Assembly (NCBI GenBank): GCA_035771175.1
Contig: CM069590.1
Location: 29,464,821-29,528,820, forward strand
DNA length: 64,000 nt
Source of the DNA: Paratinospora sagittata
Lineage: Eukaryota; Streptophyta; Magnoliopsida; Ranunculales; Menispermaceae
Direction of reading: 5' to 3'
Numbering within the stretch: the first letter of the stretch is position 1; every line of letters starts with the position of its first letter. The position numbers and the translations under genes are program-made. Of the stretch, positions 1 through 10,358 are shown piece after piece. The notes under the pieces were generated by a model, which worked only from the letters and a program-made list of their open reading frames with translations, did no database searches and had not been told where the DNA came from.

Positions 1-157
1 ATCTCTGGTGTGTAGGGTAACCCCTCGATCAATCTCAGCACTAAAACTCTGAAAATTTCAAAGTCTTCAAAATCACTTTCGATATAGTATTTCATTTTTA
101 AAAAAATGTTTTCTGAAAGGTTTTAATCATAATTTTAATGAGTTTTGAAATATTTAA

Positions 158-185
158 AAGTGTTTAATCTTATATCAAAGTGTTT
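158..185. repeat. Short internal direct repeat AAGTGTTT (representative)
   Basis: Two copies 20 bp apart (158-165 and 178-185) in the head of each monomer. The neighbouring TTTTAAT pair at 121-127 and 133-139 is a similar short echo. No longer internal period was seen, so the 866-bp unit is not obviously built from smaller units. Confidence 0.5.
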
Positions 186-430
186 TGAGTCAATGAAATG
201 GTTCTTTAGTGTCAAAATATTAATGTTTCAAAAATAAGGCTATCCAGCAATTGGCACGTCTTAGACTAAAATCTGATATTTCTAACGAGAAAAATGTGGG
301 CACTTCTGCTTGCTCGAATTTTCTATTCCTTCACAGTTTTGCCAAGTTATCTTAATTGAAATATTCTATAGTAACACCTAGATGATTCCCATTGTCTCGC
401 ACCCCCAAAAAACTTTAGATTGAACAATGT

Positions 431-442
431 TTTGAATTCAAA
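431..442. other. 12-bp palindrome TTTGAATTCAAA with EcoRI site (representative)
   Basis: A perfect palindrome in the middle of the monomer, present in almost all copies. M7 (gaatcc, 5,631) and M70 (gaactc, 59,910) lost it. A second GAATTC lies 370 bp downstream (804-809 in M1), so most monomers carry two EcoRI sites. Confidence 0.8.
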
Positions 443-742
443 TCATTTTGTAGTACTCTTCCTCTTTAACCTTCAACTTCAAATTTTATAAAACACTTAT
501 TCTCTGATTTTCAAAAACACAACACGCACGATATTTGCAAGTTAGAATGAGCTTTTCGAAGAGTTTTTCAAGAGAAGAAAGTAATGATTCTTGCCTTTGC
601 AAAAAAAGTCTTCGAATTGAATCAAAATTGCAATCTGTCTTGATGTTCAGCTAGTTCTTCATTTAATCCCTTGTGTGCTAAGATTTGCAGAGGCTATCCC
701 TTTTTTAAAACTCTAAGTATATGAAGTGGTCTCGGTAAGATA

Positions 743-790
743 ACACATCAAAAAGGAACACATCACCTGTTTTGCATCAAGAACACATCA
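743..790. repeat. Triple ACACATCA direct repeat within the monomer (representative)
   Basis: Copies at 743-750, 758-765 and 783-790, with steps of 15 and 25 bp. Present in most monomers. The second copy becomes ACAAATCA in many zone III monomers. The third is altered (tacataaa) in M39, M45 and M51. Confidence 0.7.
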
Positions 791-862
791 AACAACAACT
801 TTCGAATTCTACAAAGATCAAGCTCGAAGAATGAAGACATATCTCATGTTTAACGCATTAGT

Positions 863-897
863 TTGATCTCTGGTGTGTAGGGTAACCCCTCGATCAA
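863..897. other. Conserved nested inverted repeat at the monomer start (representative)
   Basis: TTGATC (863-868) pairs with GATCAA (892-897). Inside lies AGGG-TAA-CCCCT (879-890), a short stem with a 3-base spacer. The block is GC-rich compared with the rest of the monomer and recurs in nearly every copy. The few variants are gtctaggg (M6), a 2-bp loss (M11, M30), gtaactcc (M13), agcgtaacc (M40, M46, M52), cttgatcaa (M59) and a changed left arm (agttcgatc at the starts of M21 and M24, aggttgatc at M42). A binding site or secondary structure is inference. Confidence 0.6.
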
Positions 898-1731
898 TCT
901 TAGCACTAAAACTCTGAAAATTGCAAAGTCTTCAAAATCACTTTCGATATAGTATTTCAATTTGACAAAAATGTTTTACGAAAGGTTTTAATCATAATTT
1001 TAATGAGTTTTGAATTATTTAAAAGTGTTTATTCTTGTATCAAAGTGTTTTGAGTCAATGAAATGGTTCTTTAGTGTCAAAATATTAATTTTTCAAAAAT
1101 AAGGCTATCCAGCAATTTGCACGTCTTAGACTAAAATCTGATATTTCTAACGAGAAAAATGTGGGCACTTCTGCTTGCTCGATTTTTCTAATCCTTCACA
1201 GTTTTGCAAGGTTATCTTAATTGAAATATTCTCTAGTAACACCTAGATGATTCCCATTGTCTCGCGCGCCCAAAAAACTTTAGATTGAACAATGTTTTGA
1301 ATTCAAATCATTTTGTAGTACTCTTGCTCTTTAACCTTCAACTTCAAGTTTTATAAAACACTTATTCTCTGATTTTCAAAAATACAACACGCACGATATT
1401 TGCAAGTTAGATTGAGCTTTTCGAAGTGTTTTTCAAGAGAAGAAAGTAATGATTCTTGCCTTTGCAAAAAAAGGCTTCGAATTGAATCAAAATTGCAATC
1501 TGCCCTGATGTTCAGCTATGTTCTTCATTTTATCCCTTGTGTGCTAAGATTTGCAGAGGCTATCCCTTGTTTAAAACTCTAAGTATATGAAGTGGTCTCG
1601 GTAAGATAACACATCAAAAAGGAACACCTCACCTGTTTTGCATCAAGAACACATCAAACAACAACTTTCGAATTCTACAAAGATCAAGCTCGAAGAACGA
1701 TGACATATCTCATGTTTAACGCATTAGTTTG
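866..1731 (+). repeat. Monomer M2, 866 bp, beta
   Basis: Beta head with ttttacgaaagg and cgcgcgccc. The tail has cgaagtgtttt, atctgccctg and gctatgttc, plus private aacacctcacc and acgatgacat shared only with M25. Confidence 0.95.
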
Positions 1732-2598
1732 ATCTCTGGTGTGTAGGGTAACCCCTCGATCAATCTTAGCACTAAAACTCTGAAAATTGCAAAGTCTTCA
1801 AAATCACTTTCGATATAGTATTTCAATTTGACAAAAATGTTTTCCGAAAGGTTTTAATCATAATTTTAATGAGTTTTGAATTATTTAAAAGTGTTTATTC
1901 TTGTATCAAAGTGTTTTGAGTCAATGAAATGGTTCTTTAGTGTCAAAATATTAATGTTTCAAAAATAAGGCTATCCAGCAATTGGCACGTCTTAGACTAA
2001 AATTTAATATTTCTAACGAGAAAAATGTGGGTACTTCTGCTTGCTCCATTTTTCTATTCCTTCACAGTTTTGCAAGGTTATCTTAATTGAAATATTCTCT
2101 AGTAACACCTAGATGATTCCATTTATCTCGCACGCCCAAAAAACTTTAGATTGAACAATGTTTTGAATTCAAATCATTTTGTAGTACTCTTGCTCTTTAA
2201 CCTTCAACTTCAAATTTTATAAAACACTCATTCTCTGATTTTCAAAAATACAACACGCACGATATTTTTCAAGTTAGATTGAGCTTTTCGAAGAGTTTTT
2301 CAAGAGAAGAAAGTAATGATTCTTGCCTTTGCAAAAAAAGGCTTCGAATTGAATCAAAATTGCAATCTGCCCTGATGTTCAGCTAGCTTCTTCATTTTAT
2401 CCCTTGTGTGCTAAGATTTGCAGAGGCTATCCATTGTTTAAAACTCTAAGTATATGAAGTGGTCTCGGTAAGATAACACATCAAAAAGGAACACATCACC
2501 TGTTTTGCGTCAAGAACACATCAAACAATAGCTTTCGAATTCTACAATGGTCAAGCTCGAAGAACGAAGACATATCTCATGTCTAATGCATTAGTTTG
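1732..2598 (+). repeat. Monomer M3, 867 bp, beta with ccatttatc
   Basis: Beta head with aatttaatat, gggtacttc, ctccattttt and gattccatttatc. Tail has gatatttttcaag, gctagcttc, gcgtcaag and acaatggtc. Copy of M26; relatives are M16 and M38. Confidence 0.95.
2583..2594. other. 12-bp palindrome CTAATGCATTAG at monomer end (representative)
   Basis: Present in monomers that end tctaatgcattag. In monomers that end tttaacgcattag the symmetry is broken; tttaatgcattag (M10, M29, M34) keeps 10 bp. A two-state site lying just upstream of the conserved start block. Confidence 0.7.
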
Positions 2599-3463
2599 AT
2601 CTCTGGTGTGTAGGGTAACCCCTCGATCAATCTCAGCACTAAAACTCTGAAAATTGCAAAGTCTTCAAAATCACTTTCGATATAGTATTTCATTTTTAAA
2701 AAAATGTTTTCTGAAAGGTTTTAATCATAATTTTAATGAGTTTTGAAATATTTAAAAGTGTTTAATCTTATATCAAAGTGTTTTGAGTCAATGAAATGGT
2801 TCTTTAGTGTCAAAATATTAATGTTTCAAAAATAAGGCTATCCAGCAATTGGCACGTCTTAGACTAAAATCTGATATTTCTAACGAGAAAAATGTGGGCA
2901 CTTCTGCTTGCTCGAATTTTCTATTCCTTCACAGTTTTGCCAGGTTATCTTAATTGAAATATTCTATAGTAACACCTAGATGATTCCCATTGTCTCGCAC
3001 GCCCAAAAAACTTTAGATTGAACAATGTTTTGAATTCAAATCATTTTGTAGTACTCTTTCTCTTTAACCTTCAACTTCAAATTTTATAAAACACTTATTC
3101 TCTGATTTTCAAAAACACAACACGCACGATATTTGCAAGTTAGATTGAGCTTTTCGAAGAGTTTTTCAAGAGAAGAAAGTAATGATTCTTGCCTTTGCAA
3201 AAAAAGTCTTCGAATTGAATCAAAATTGCAATCTGTCTTGATGTTCAGCTAGTTCTTCATTTAATCCCTTGTGTGCTAAGATTTGCAGAGGCTATCCCTT
3301 GTTTAAAACTCTAAGTATATGAAGTGGTCTCGGTAAGATAACACATCAAAAAGGAACACATCACCTGTTTTGCATCAAGAACACATCAAACAATAGCTTT
3401 CGAATTCTACAATGGTCAAGCTCGAAGAACGAAGACATATCTCATGTCTAATGCATTAGTTTG
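2599..3463 (+). repeat. Monomer M4, 865 bp, alpha
   Basis: Alpha head with gccagg and ttctctttaac. Tail has aaaaaagtc, atcccttg, gcatcaag, caatagc and acaatggtc. Copy of M27; M9, M17 and M33 share the head. Confidence 0.95.
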
Positions 3464-4331
3464 ATCTCTGGTGTGTAGGGTAACCCCTCGATCAATCTCA
3501 GCACTAAAACTCTGAAAATTGCAAAGTCTTCAAAATCACTTTCGATATAGTATTTCATTTTTAAAAAAATGTTTTCTGAAAGGTTTTAATCATAATTTTA
3601 ATGAGTTTTGAAATATTTAAAAGTGTTTAATCTTATATCAAAGTGTTTTGAGTCAATGAAATGGTTCTTTAGTGTCAAAATATTAATGTTTCAAAAATAA
3701 GGCTATCCAGCAATTGGCACGTCTTAGACTAAAATCTGATATTTCTAACGAGAAAAATGTGGGCACTTCTGCTTGCTCGAATTTTTTATTCCTTCACAGT
3801 TTTGCCAGGTTATCTTAATTGAAATATTCTATAGTAACACCTAGATGATTCCCATTGTCTCGCACGCCCAAAAAACTTTAGATTGAACAATGTTTTGAAT
3901 TCAAATCATTTTGTAGTACTCTTGCTCTTTAACCTTCAACTTCAAATTTTGTAAAACACTCATTCTCTGATTTTCAAAAATACAACACGCACGATATTTT
4001 TCAAGTTAGATTGAGCTTTTCAAAGAGTTTTTCAAGTGAAGAAAGAAATGATTCTTGGATTTGCAACAAAAGGCTTCGAATTGAATCAAAATTGCAATCT
4101 GTCTTGATGTTCAGCTAGTTCTTCATTTTATCCCATGTGTGCTAAGATTTGCAGAGGCTATCCATTGTTTAAAACTCTAAGCATCTGAAGTGGTCTCGGT
4201 AAGATAACACATCAAAAAGGAACACATCACCTGTTTTGCATCAAGAACACATCAAACAATATAGCTTTCGAATTCTACAAAGATCAAGCTCGAAGAACGA
4301 AGACATATCTCATGTCTAATGCATTAGTTTG
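3464..4331 (+). repeat. Monomer M5, 868 bp, alpha head with E tail
   Basis: Alpha head like M4, then the E tail (ttttcaaagag, aagtgaagaaagaaatg, ggatttgcaacaaaagg, cccatgtg, gcatctg, caatatagc). The first E tail in the window and the only one on an alpha head. Confidence 0.94.
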
Positions 4332-5197
4332 ATCTCTGGTGTCTAGGGTAACCCCTCGATCAATCTCAGCACTAAAACTCTGAAAATTGCAAAGTCTTCA
4401 AAATCACTTTCGATATAGTATTTCGTTTTGAAAAAAATGTTTTCTGAAAGGTTTTAATCATAATTTTAATGAGTTTTGAGATATTTAAAAGTGTTTAATC
4501 TTATATCAAAGTGTTTTGTGTCAATGAAATGGTTCTTTAGTGTCAAAATATTAATTTTTCAAAAATAAGGCTATCCAGCAATTTGCACGTCTTAGACTAA
4601 AATATGATATTTCTAACGAGAAAAATGTGGGCACTTCTGCTTGCTCGATTTTTCTATTCGTTCACAGTTTTGCCAAGTTATCTTAATTGAAATATTCTCT
4701 AGTAACACCTAGAAGATTCCCATTGTCTCGCACGCCCAAAAAACTTTAGATTGAACAATGTTTTGAATTCAAATCATTTTGTAGTACTCTTGCTCTTTAA
4801 CCTTCAACTTCAAGTTTTATAAAACACTCATTCTCTGATTTTCAAAAATACAACACGCACGATATTTGCAAGTTAGATTAAGCTTTTCGAAGTGTTTTTC
4901 AAGAGAAGAAAGTAATGATTCCTGCCTTTGCAAAAAAAGGCATCGAATTGAATCAAAATTGCAATCTGTCTTGATGTTCAGCTAGTTTCTTCATTTTATC
5001 CCTTGTGTGCTAAGATTTGCAGAGGCTATCCCTTGCTTAAAACCCTAAGTATATGAAGTGGTCTCGGTAAGATAACATATCAAAAAGGAACACATCACCT
5101 GTTTTGCCTAAAGAACACATCAAACAACAGCTTTCGAATTCTACAAAGATCATGCTCGAAGAACGAAGACATATCTCATGTTTAACGCATTAGTTTG
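4332..5197 (+). repeat. Monomer M6, 866 bp, delta head
   Basis: tttcgttttgaaaaaa, gagatattt, ttttgtgtc, aatatgatat, agaagattcc. Private ggtgtctaggg, ggcatcgaa, aaaccctaag and gccTaaag make it one of the more diverged monomers of zone I. Confidence 0.93.
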
Positions 5198-6063
5198 ATC
5201 CCTGGTGTGTAGGGTAACCCCTCGATCAATCTTAGCACTAAAACTCTGAAAATTGCAAAGTCTTCAAAATCACTTTCGATATAGTATTTCATTTTGACAA
5301 AAATGTTTTCCGAAAGGTTTTAATCATAATTTTAATGAGTTTTGAATTATTTAAAAGTGTTTATTCTTATATCAAAGTGTTTTGAGTCAATGAAATGGTT
5401 CTTTAGTGTCAAAATATTAATTTTTCAAAAATAAGGCTATCCAGCAATTTGCACGTCTTAGACTAAAATCTTATATTTCTAACGAGAAAAATGTGGGCAC
5501 TTCTGCTTGCTCGATTTTTCTATTCCTTCACAGTTTTGCCAGGTTATCTTAATTGAAATATTCTCTAGTAACACCTAGATGATTCCCATTGTCTTGCACG
5601 CCCAAAAAACTTTAGATTGAACAATGTTTTGAATCCAAATCATTTTGTAGTACTCTTGCTCTTTAATCTTCAACTTCAAGTTTTATAAAACACTCATTCT
5701 CTGATTTTCAAAAATACAACACGCACGATATTTGCAAGTTAGATTGAGCTTTTCGAAGTGTTTTTCAAGAGAAGAAAGTAATGATTCTTGCCTTTGCAAA
5801 AAAAGGCTTCGAATTGAATCAAAATTGCAATCTGCCCTGATGTTCAGCTAGCTTCTTCATTTTATCCCTTGTGTGCTAAGATGTGCAGAGGCTATCCATT
5901 GTTTAAAACTCTAAGTATTTGAAGTGGTGTCGGTAAGATAACACATCAAAAAGGAACACATCACCTGTTTTGCGTCACGAACACATCAAACAATAGCTTT
6001 CGAATTCTACAATGGTCAAGCTCGAAGAACGAAGACATATCTCATGTCTAATGCATTAGTTTG
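5198..6063 (+). repeat. Monomer M7, 866 bp, beta
   Basis: Starts gatccctgg. Beta head with attcttatatc and aatcttatat. The central EcoRI site is changed to gaatcc at 5,631. Tail is M3-like (gctagcttc, gcgtcac, acaatggtc). Confidence 0.93.
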
Positions 6064-6896
6064 ATCTCTGGTGTGTAGGGTAACCCCTCGATCAATCTCA
6101 GCACTAAAACTCTGAAAATTGCAAAGTCTTCAAAATAACTTTCGATATAGTATTTCATTTTTAAAAAAATGTTTTCTGAAAGGTTTTAATCATAATTTTA
6201 ATGAGTTTTGAAATATTTAAAAGTGTTTAATCTTATATCAAAGTGTTTTGAGTCAATGAAATGGTTCTTTAGTGTCAAAATATTAATGTTTCAAAAATAA
6301 GGCTATCCAGCAATTTGCACGTCTTAGACTAAAATCTTATATTTCTAACGAGAAAAATGTGGGCACTTCTGCTTGCTCGATTTTTCTATTCCTTCACAGT
6401 TTTGCCAGGTTATCTTAATTGATATATTCTCTAGTAACACCTAGATGATTCCCATTGTCTCGCACGCCCAAAAAACTTTAGATTGAACAATGTTTTGAAT
6501 TCAAATCATTTTGTAGTATAAAACACTCATTCTCTGATTTTCAAAAATACAACACGCACGATATTTGCAAGTTAGATTGAGCTTTTCGAAGTGTTTTTCA
6601 AGAGAAGAAAGTAATGATTCTTGCCTTTGCAAAAAAAGGCTTTGAATTGAATCAAAATTGCAATCTGCCCTGATGTTCAGCTAGCTTCTTCATTTTATCC
6701 CTTGTGTGCTAAGATTTGCAGAGGCTATCCATTGTTTAAAACTCTAAGTATATGAAGTGGTCTCGGTTAGATAACACATCAAAAAGGAACACATCACCTG
6801 TTTTGCGTCAAGAACACATCAAACAATAGCTTTCGAATTCTACAATGGTCTTGCTCGAAGAACGAAGACATATCTCATGTCTAATGCATTAGTTTG
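6064..6896 (+). repeat. Monomer M8, 833 bp, alpha with 33-bp deletion
   Basis: Alpha head with aaaataactttc. A 33-bp deletion joins gtagta to taaaacac at 6,518/6,519. Tail has ggctttgaa, gctagcttc and acaatggtcttgc. Confidence 0.94.
6513..6524. other. 33-bp deletion junction in M8
   Basis: gtagta is joined directly to taaaac, removing 33 bp that lie within the segment later lost by the zone III 40-bp deletion. The endpoints differ, so it is a separate event. Confidence 0.92.
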
Positions 6897-7761
6897 ATCT
6901 CTGGTGTGTAGGGTAACCCCTCGATCAATCTCAGCACTAAAACTCTGAAAATTGCAAAGTCTTCAAAATCACTTTCGATATAGTATTTCATTTTTAAAAA
7001 AATGTTTTCTGAAAGGTTTTAATCATAATTTTAATGAGTTTTGAAATATTTAAAAGTGTTTAATCTTATATCAAAGTGTTTTGAGTCAATGAAATGGTTC
7101 TTTAGTGTCAAAATATTAATGTTTCAAAAATAAGGCTACCCAGCAATTGGCACGTCTTAGACTAAAATCTGATATTTCTAACTAGAAAAATGTGGGCACT
7201 TCTGCTTGCTCGAATTTTCTATTCCTTCACAGTTTTGCCAGGTTATCTTAATTGAAATATTCTATAGTAACACCTAGATGATTCCCATTGTCTCGCACGC
7301 CCAAAAAACTTTAGATTGAACAATGTTTTGAATTCAAATCATTTTGTAGTACTCTTGCTCTTTAACCTTCAACTTCAAATTTTATAAAACACTTATTCTC
7401 TGATTTTCAAAAATGCAACACGCACGATATTTGCAAGTTAGATTGAGCTTTTCGAAGAGTTTTTCAAGAGAAGAAAGTAATGATTCTTGCCTTTGCAAAA
7501 AAAGGCTTCGAATTGAATCAAAATTGCAATCTGTCTTGATGTTCAGCTAGTTCTTCATTTAATCCCTTGTGTGCTAAGATTTGCAGAGGCTATCCCTTGT
7601 TTAAAACTCTAAGTATATGAAGTGGTCTCGGTAAGATAACACATCAAAAAGGAACACATCACCTGTTTTGCATCAAGAACACATCAAACAACAACTTTCG
7701 AATTCTACAAAGATCAAGCTCGAAGAACGAAGACATATCTCATGTTTAACGCATTAGTTTG
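6897..7761 (+). repeat. Monomer M9, 865 bp, alpha
   Basis: Alpha like M4, with private gctacccagc, aactagaaa and aaatgcaac. Tail ends caacaactttcg and tttaacgc. Counterpart of M33. Confidence 0.94.
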
Positions 7762-8627
7762 ATCTCTGGTGTGTAGGGTAACCCCTCGATCAATCTTAGC
7801 ACTAAAACTCTAAAAATTGCAAAGTCTTCAAAATCACTTTCGATATAGTATTTCATTTTGACAAAAATGTTTTCCGATAGGTTTTAATCATAATTTTAGT
7901 GAATTTTGAATTATTTAAAAGTGTTTATTCTTGTATCAAAGTGTTTTGAGTCAATGAAATGGTTCTTTAGTGTCAAAATATTAATGTTTCAAAAATAAGG
8001 CTATCCAGCAATTGGCACGTCTTAGACTAAAATTTAATATTTCTAACGAGAAAAATGTGGGGATTTCTGCTTGCTCGATTTTTCTATTCCTTCACAGTTT
8101 TGCAAGGTTATCTCAATTGAAATATTCTCTAGTAACACCTAGATGATTCCCATTATCTCACACGCCCAAAAAACTTTAGATTGAACAATGTTTTGAATTC
8201 AAATCATTTTGTAGTACTCTTGCTTTTTAACCTTCAACTTCAAATTTTATAAAACACGCATTCTCTGATTTTCAAAAATAAAACACGCACGATATTTGCA
8301 AGTTATATTGAGCTTTTCGAAGAGTTTTTCAAGAGAAGAAAGTAATGATTGTTGCCTTTGCAAAAAAAGGCTTCGAATTGAATCAAAATTGCAATCTGTC
8401 TTGATGTTCAGCTAGTTTCTTCATTTTATCCCTTGTGTGCTAAGATTTGCAGAGGCTATCCCTTGCTTAAAACTCTAAGTATATGAAGTGGTCTCGGTAA
8501 GATAACACATCAAAAAGGAACACATCACCTGTTTTGCCTCAAGAACACATCAAACAACAGCTTTCGAATTCTACAAAGATCAAGCTCGAAGAACGAAGAC
8601 ATATCTCATGTTTAATGCATTAGTTTG
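7762..8627 (+). repeat. Monomer M10, 866 bp, beta, ccgatagg subtype
   Basis: ccgatagg, ttagtgaattttg, ggggatttctgc, cccattatc, acacgcattc, aataaaacacgc, gttatattgagc. Counterpart of M34; M32 shares the head. Confidence 0.94.
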
Positions 8628-9491
8628 ATCCCTGGTGTAGGGTAACCCCTCGATCAATCTTAGCACTAAAACTCTGAAAATTGCAAAGTCTTCAAAATCA
8701 CTTTCGATATAGTATTTCATTTTGACAAAAATGTTTTCCGAAAGGTTTTAATCATAATTTTAATGAGTTTTGAATTATTTAAAAGTGTTTATTCTTATAT
8801 CAAAGTGTTTTGAGTCAATGAAATGGTTCTTTAGTGTCAAAATATTAATTTTTCAAAAATAAGGCTATCCAGCAATTTGCACGTCTTAGACTAAAATCTT
8901 ATATTTCTAACGAGAAAAATGTGGGCACTTCTGCTTGCTCGATTTTTCTATTCCTTCACAGTTTTGCCAGTTTATCTTAATTGAAATATTCTCTAGTAAC
9001 ACCTTGATGATTCCCATTGTCTCGCACGCCCAAAAAACTTTAGATTGAACAATGTTTTGAATTCAAATCATTTTGTAGTACTCTTGCTCTTTAACCTTCA
9101 ACTTCAAATTTTATAAAACACTTATTCTCTGATTTTCAAAAATACAACACGCACGATATTTGCAAGTTAGATTGAGCTTTTCGAAGAGTTTTTCAAGAGA
9201 AGAAAGTAATGATTCTTGCCTTTGCAAAAAAAGGCTTCGAATTGAATCAAAATTGCAATCTGCCCTGATGTTCAGCTAGGTTCTTCATTTTATCCCTTGT
9301 GTGCTAAGATTTGCAGAGGCTATCCCTTGTTTAAAACTCTAAGTATATGAAGTGGTCTCGGTAAGATAACACATCAAAAAGGAACACATCACCTGTTTTG
9401 CGTCAAGAACACATCAAACAATAGCTTTCGAATTCTACAAAGATCAAGCTCGAAGAACGAAGACATATCTCATGTTTAACGCATTAGTTTG
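8628..9491 (+). repeat. Monomer M11, 864 bp, beta, 2-bp deletion at start
   Basis: Starts ccctggtgtaggg, with one gt missing from the conserved block, as in M30. aatcttatat head; gccagtttatc and accttgatg are private. Tail gctaggttc, gcgtcaag. Confidence 0.94.
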
Positions 9492-10358
9492 ATCTCTGGT
9501 GTGTAGGGTAACCCCTCGATCAATCTCAGCACTAAAACTCTGAAAATTGCAAAGTCTTCAAAATCACTTTCGATATAGTATTTCAATTTGACAAAAATGT
9601 TTTCCGAAAGGTTTTAATCATAATTTTAATGAGTTTTGAATTATTTAAAAGTGTTTATTCTTGTATCAAAGTGTTTTGAGTCAATGAAATGGTTCTTTAG
9701 TGTCAAAATATTAATGTTTCAAAAATAAGGCTATCCAGCAATTGGCACGTCTTAGACTAAAATTTAATATTTCTAACGAGAAAAATGTGGGAACTTCTGC
9801 TTGCTCGATTTTTCTATTCCTTCACAGTTTTGCAAGGTTATCTTAATTGAAATATTCTATAGTAACACCTAGATTATTCCCATTGTCTCGCACGCCCAAA
9901 AAACTTTAGATTGAACAATGTTTTGAATTCAAATCATTTTGTAGTACTCTTGCTCTTTAACCTTCAACTTCAAATTTTATAAAACACTTATTCTCTGATT
10001 TTCAAAAATACAACACGCACGACATTTGCTAGTTAGATTGAGCTTTTCGAAGTGTTTTTCAAGAGAAGAAAGTAATGATTCTTGCCTTTGCAAAAAAAGG
10101 CTTCGAATTGAATCAAAATTGCAATCTGCCCTGATGTTCAGCTAGTTCTTCATTTTATCCCATGTGTGCTAAGATTTGCAGAGGCTATCCATTGTTTAAA
10201 ACTCTAAGCATCTGAAGTGGTCTCGGTAAGATAACACATCAAAAAGGAACACATCACCTGTTTTGCATCAAGAACACATCAAACAATATAGCTTTCGAAT
10301 TCTACAAAGATCAAGCTCGAAGAACGAAGACATTTCTCATGTCTAATGCATTAGTTTG
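9492..10358 (+). repeat. Monomer M12, 867 bp, beta head, E-like end
   Basis: Head shared with M31 (gggaacttc, agattattcc). Middle has cgacatttgctag. The last ~200 bp have cccatgtg, gcatctg and caatatagc of the E tail but lack its aagtgaagaaag core, so it is a double mosaic. Confidence 0.93.

Larger units (their letters stand above)
1..865 (+). repeat. Monomer M1, 865 bp, alpha head, M1-type tail
   Basis: Reference alpha monomer: aaaatttca, catttttaaa, gctcgaatttt, gccaag, cacccccaaa, ttcctcttt, gttagaatgagc, aaaaaagtc, atcccttttttaa. Nearest copy is M24; M13, M15 and M21 are the same type. Confidence 0.95.
1..3520. repeat. ~3.5-kb segmental duplication, left copy (M1-M4)
   Basis: Matches 19,891-23,410 at a constant shift of 19,890 bp. 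Three substitutions were found by eye (58, 1,327 and 1,989 here). Similarity drops near 3,520, where M5 and M28 have different heads. The left end is cut by the window. Confidence 0.93.
6600..9440. repeat. ~2.8-kb segmental duplication, left copy (late M8 to M11)
   Basis: Corresponds to about 27,330-30,170 at a shift of 20,727 bp over M9-M10. M10 and M34 share ttagtgaattttg, ggggatttctgc, acacgcattc and aataaaacacgc. Several private changes exist in each copy (gctacccagc, aactagaaa, gattgttgcc here). Ends are approximate. Confidence 0.8.

Noticed and set aside
484..493. TATA-box-like ttttataaaa in each monomer
   Set aside because: AT-rich sequence gives such matches by chance; no linked start site, terminator or gene. 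It is also deleted in seven monomers of zone III and in M8.
730..742. Splice-donor-like ctcggtaagat in most monomers
   Set aside because: No exon, branch point or acceptor arrangement around it; zone III changes it to ggtaacat without other consequence.
875..890. Telomere-like gtagggtaacccc
   Set aside because: Only a single TAGGGT-like unit per monomer; no tandem telomeric run anywhere in the window.
863..897. tRNA or Pol III internal promoter (B box) near the monomer start
   Set aside because: Neither strand gives a GGTTCGANNCC match or a cloverleaf; only short nested inverted repeats are present.
1400..1582. 60-codon open frame, repeated at 21,290, 31,621 and 47,190
   Set aside because: It starts at TTG and sits in the same place in M2, M25, M37 and M55. 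It is open only because a single-base or small change removes the usual in-frame stop in gctagttc. No ribosome-binding context, domain or codon-usage signal; chance frame in satellite DNA.
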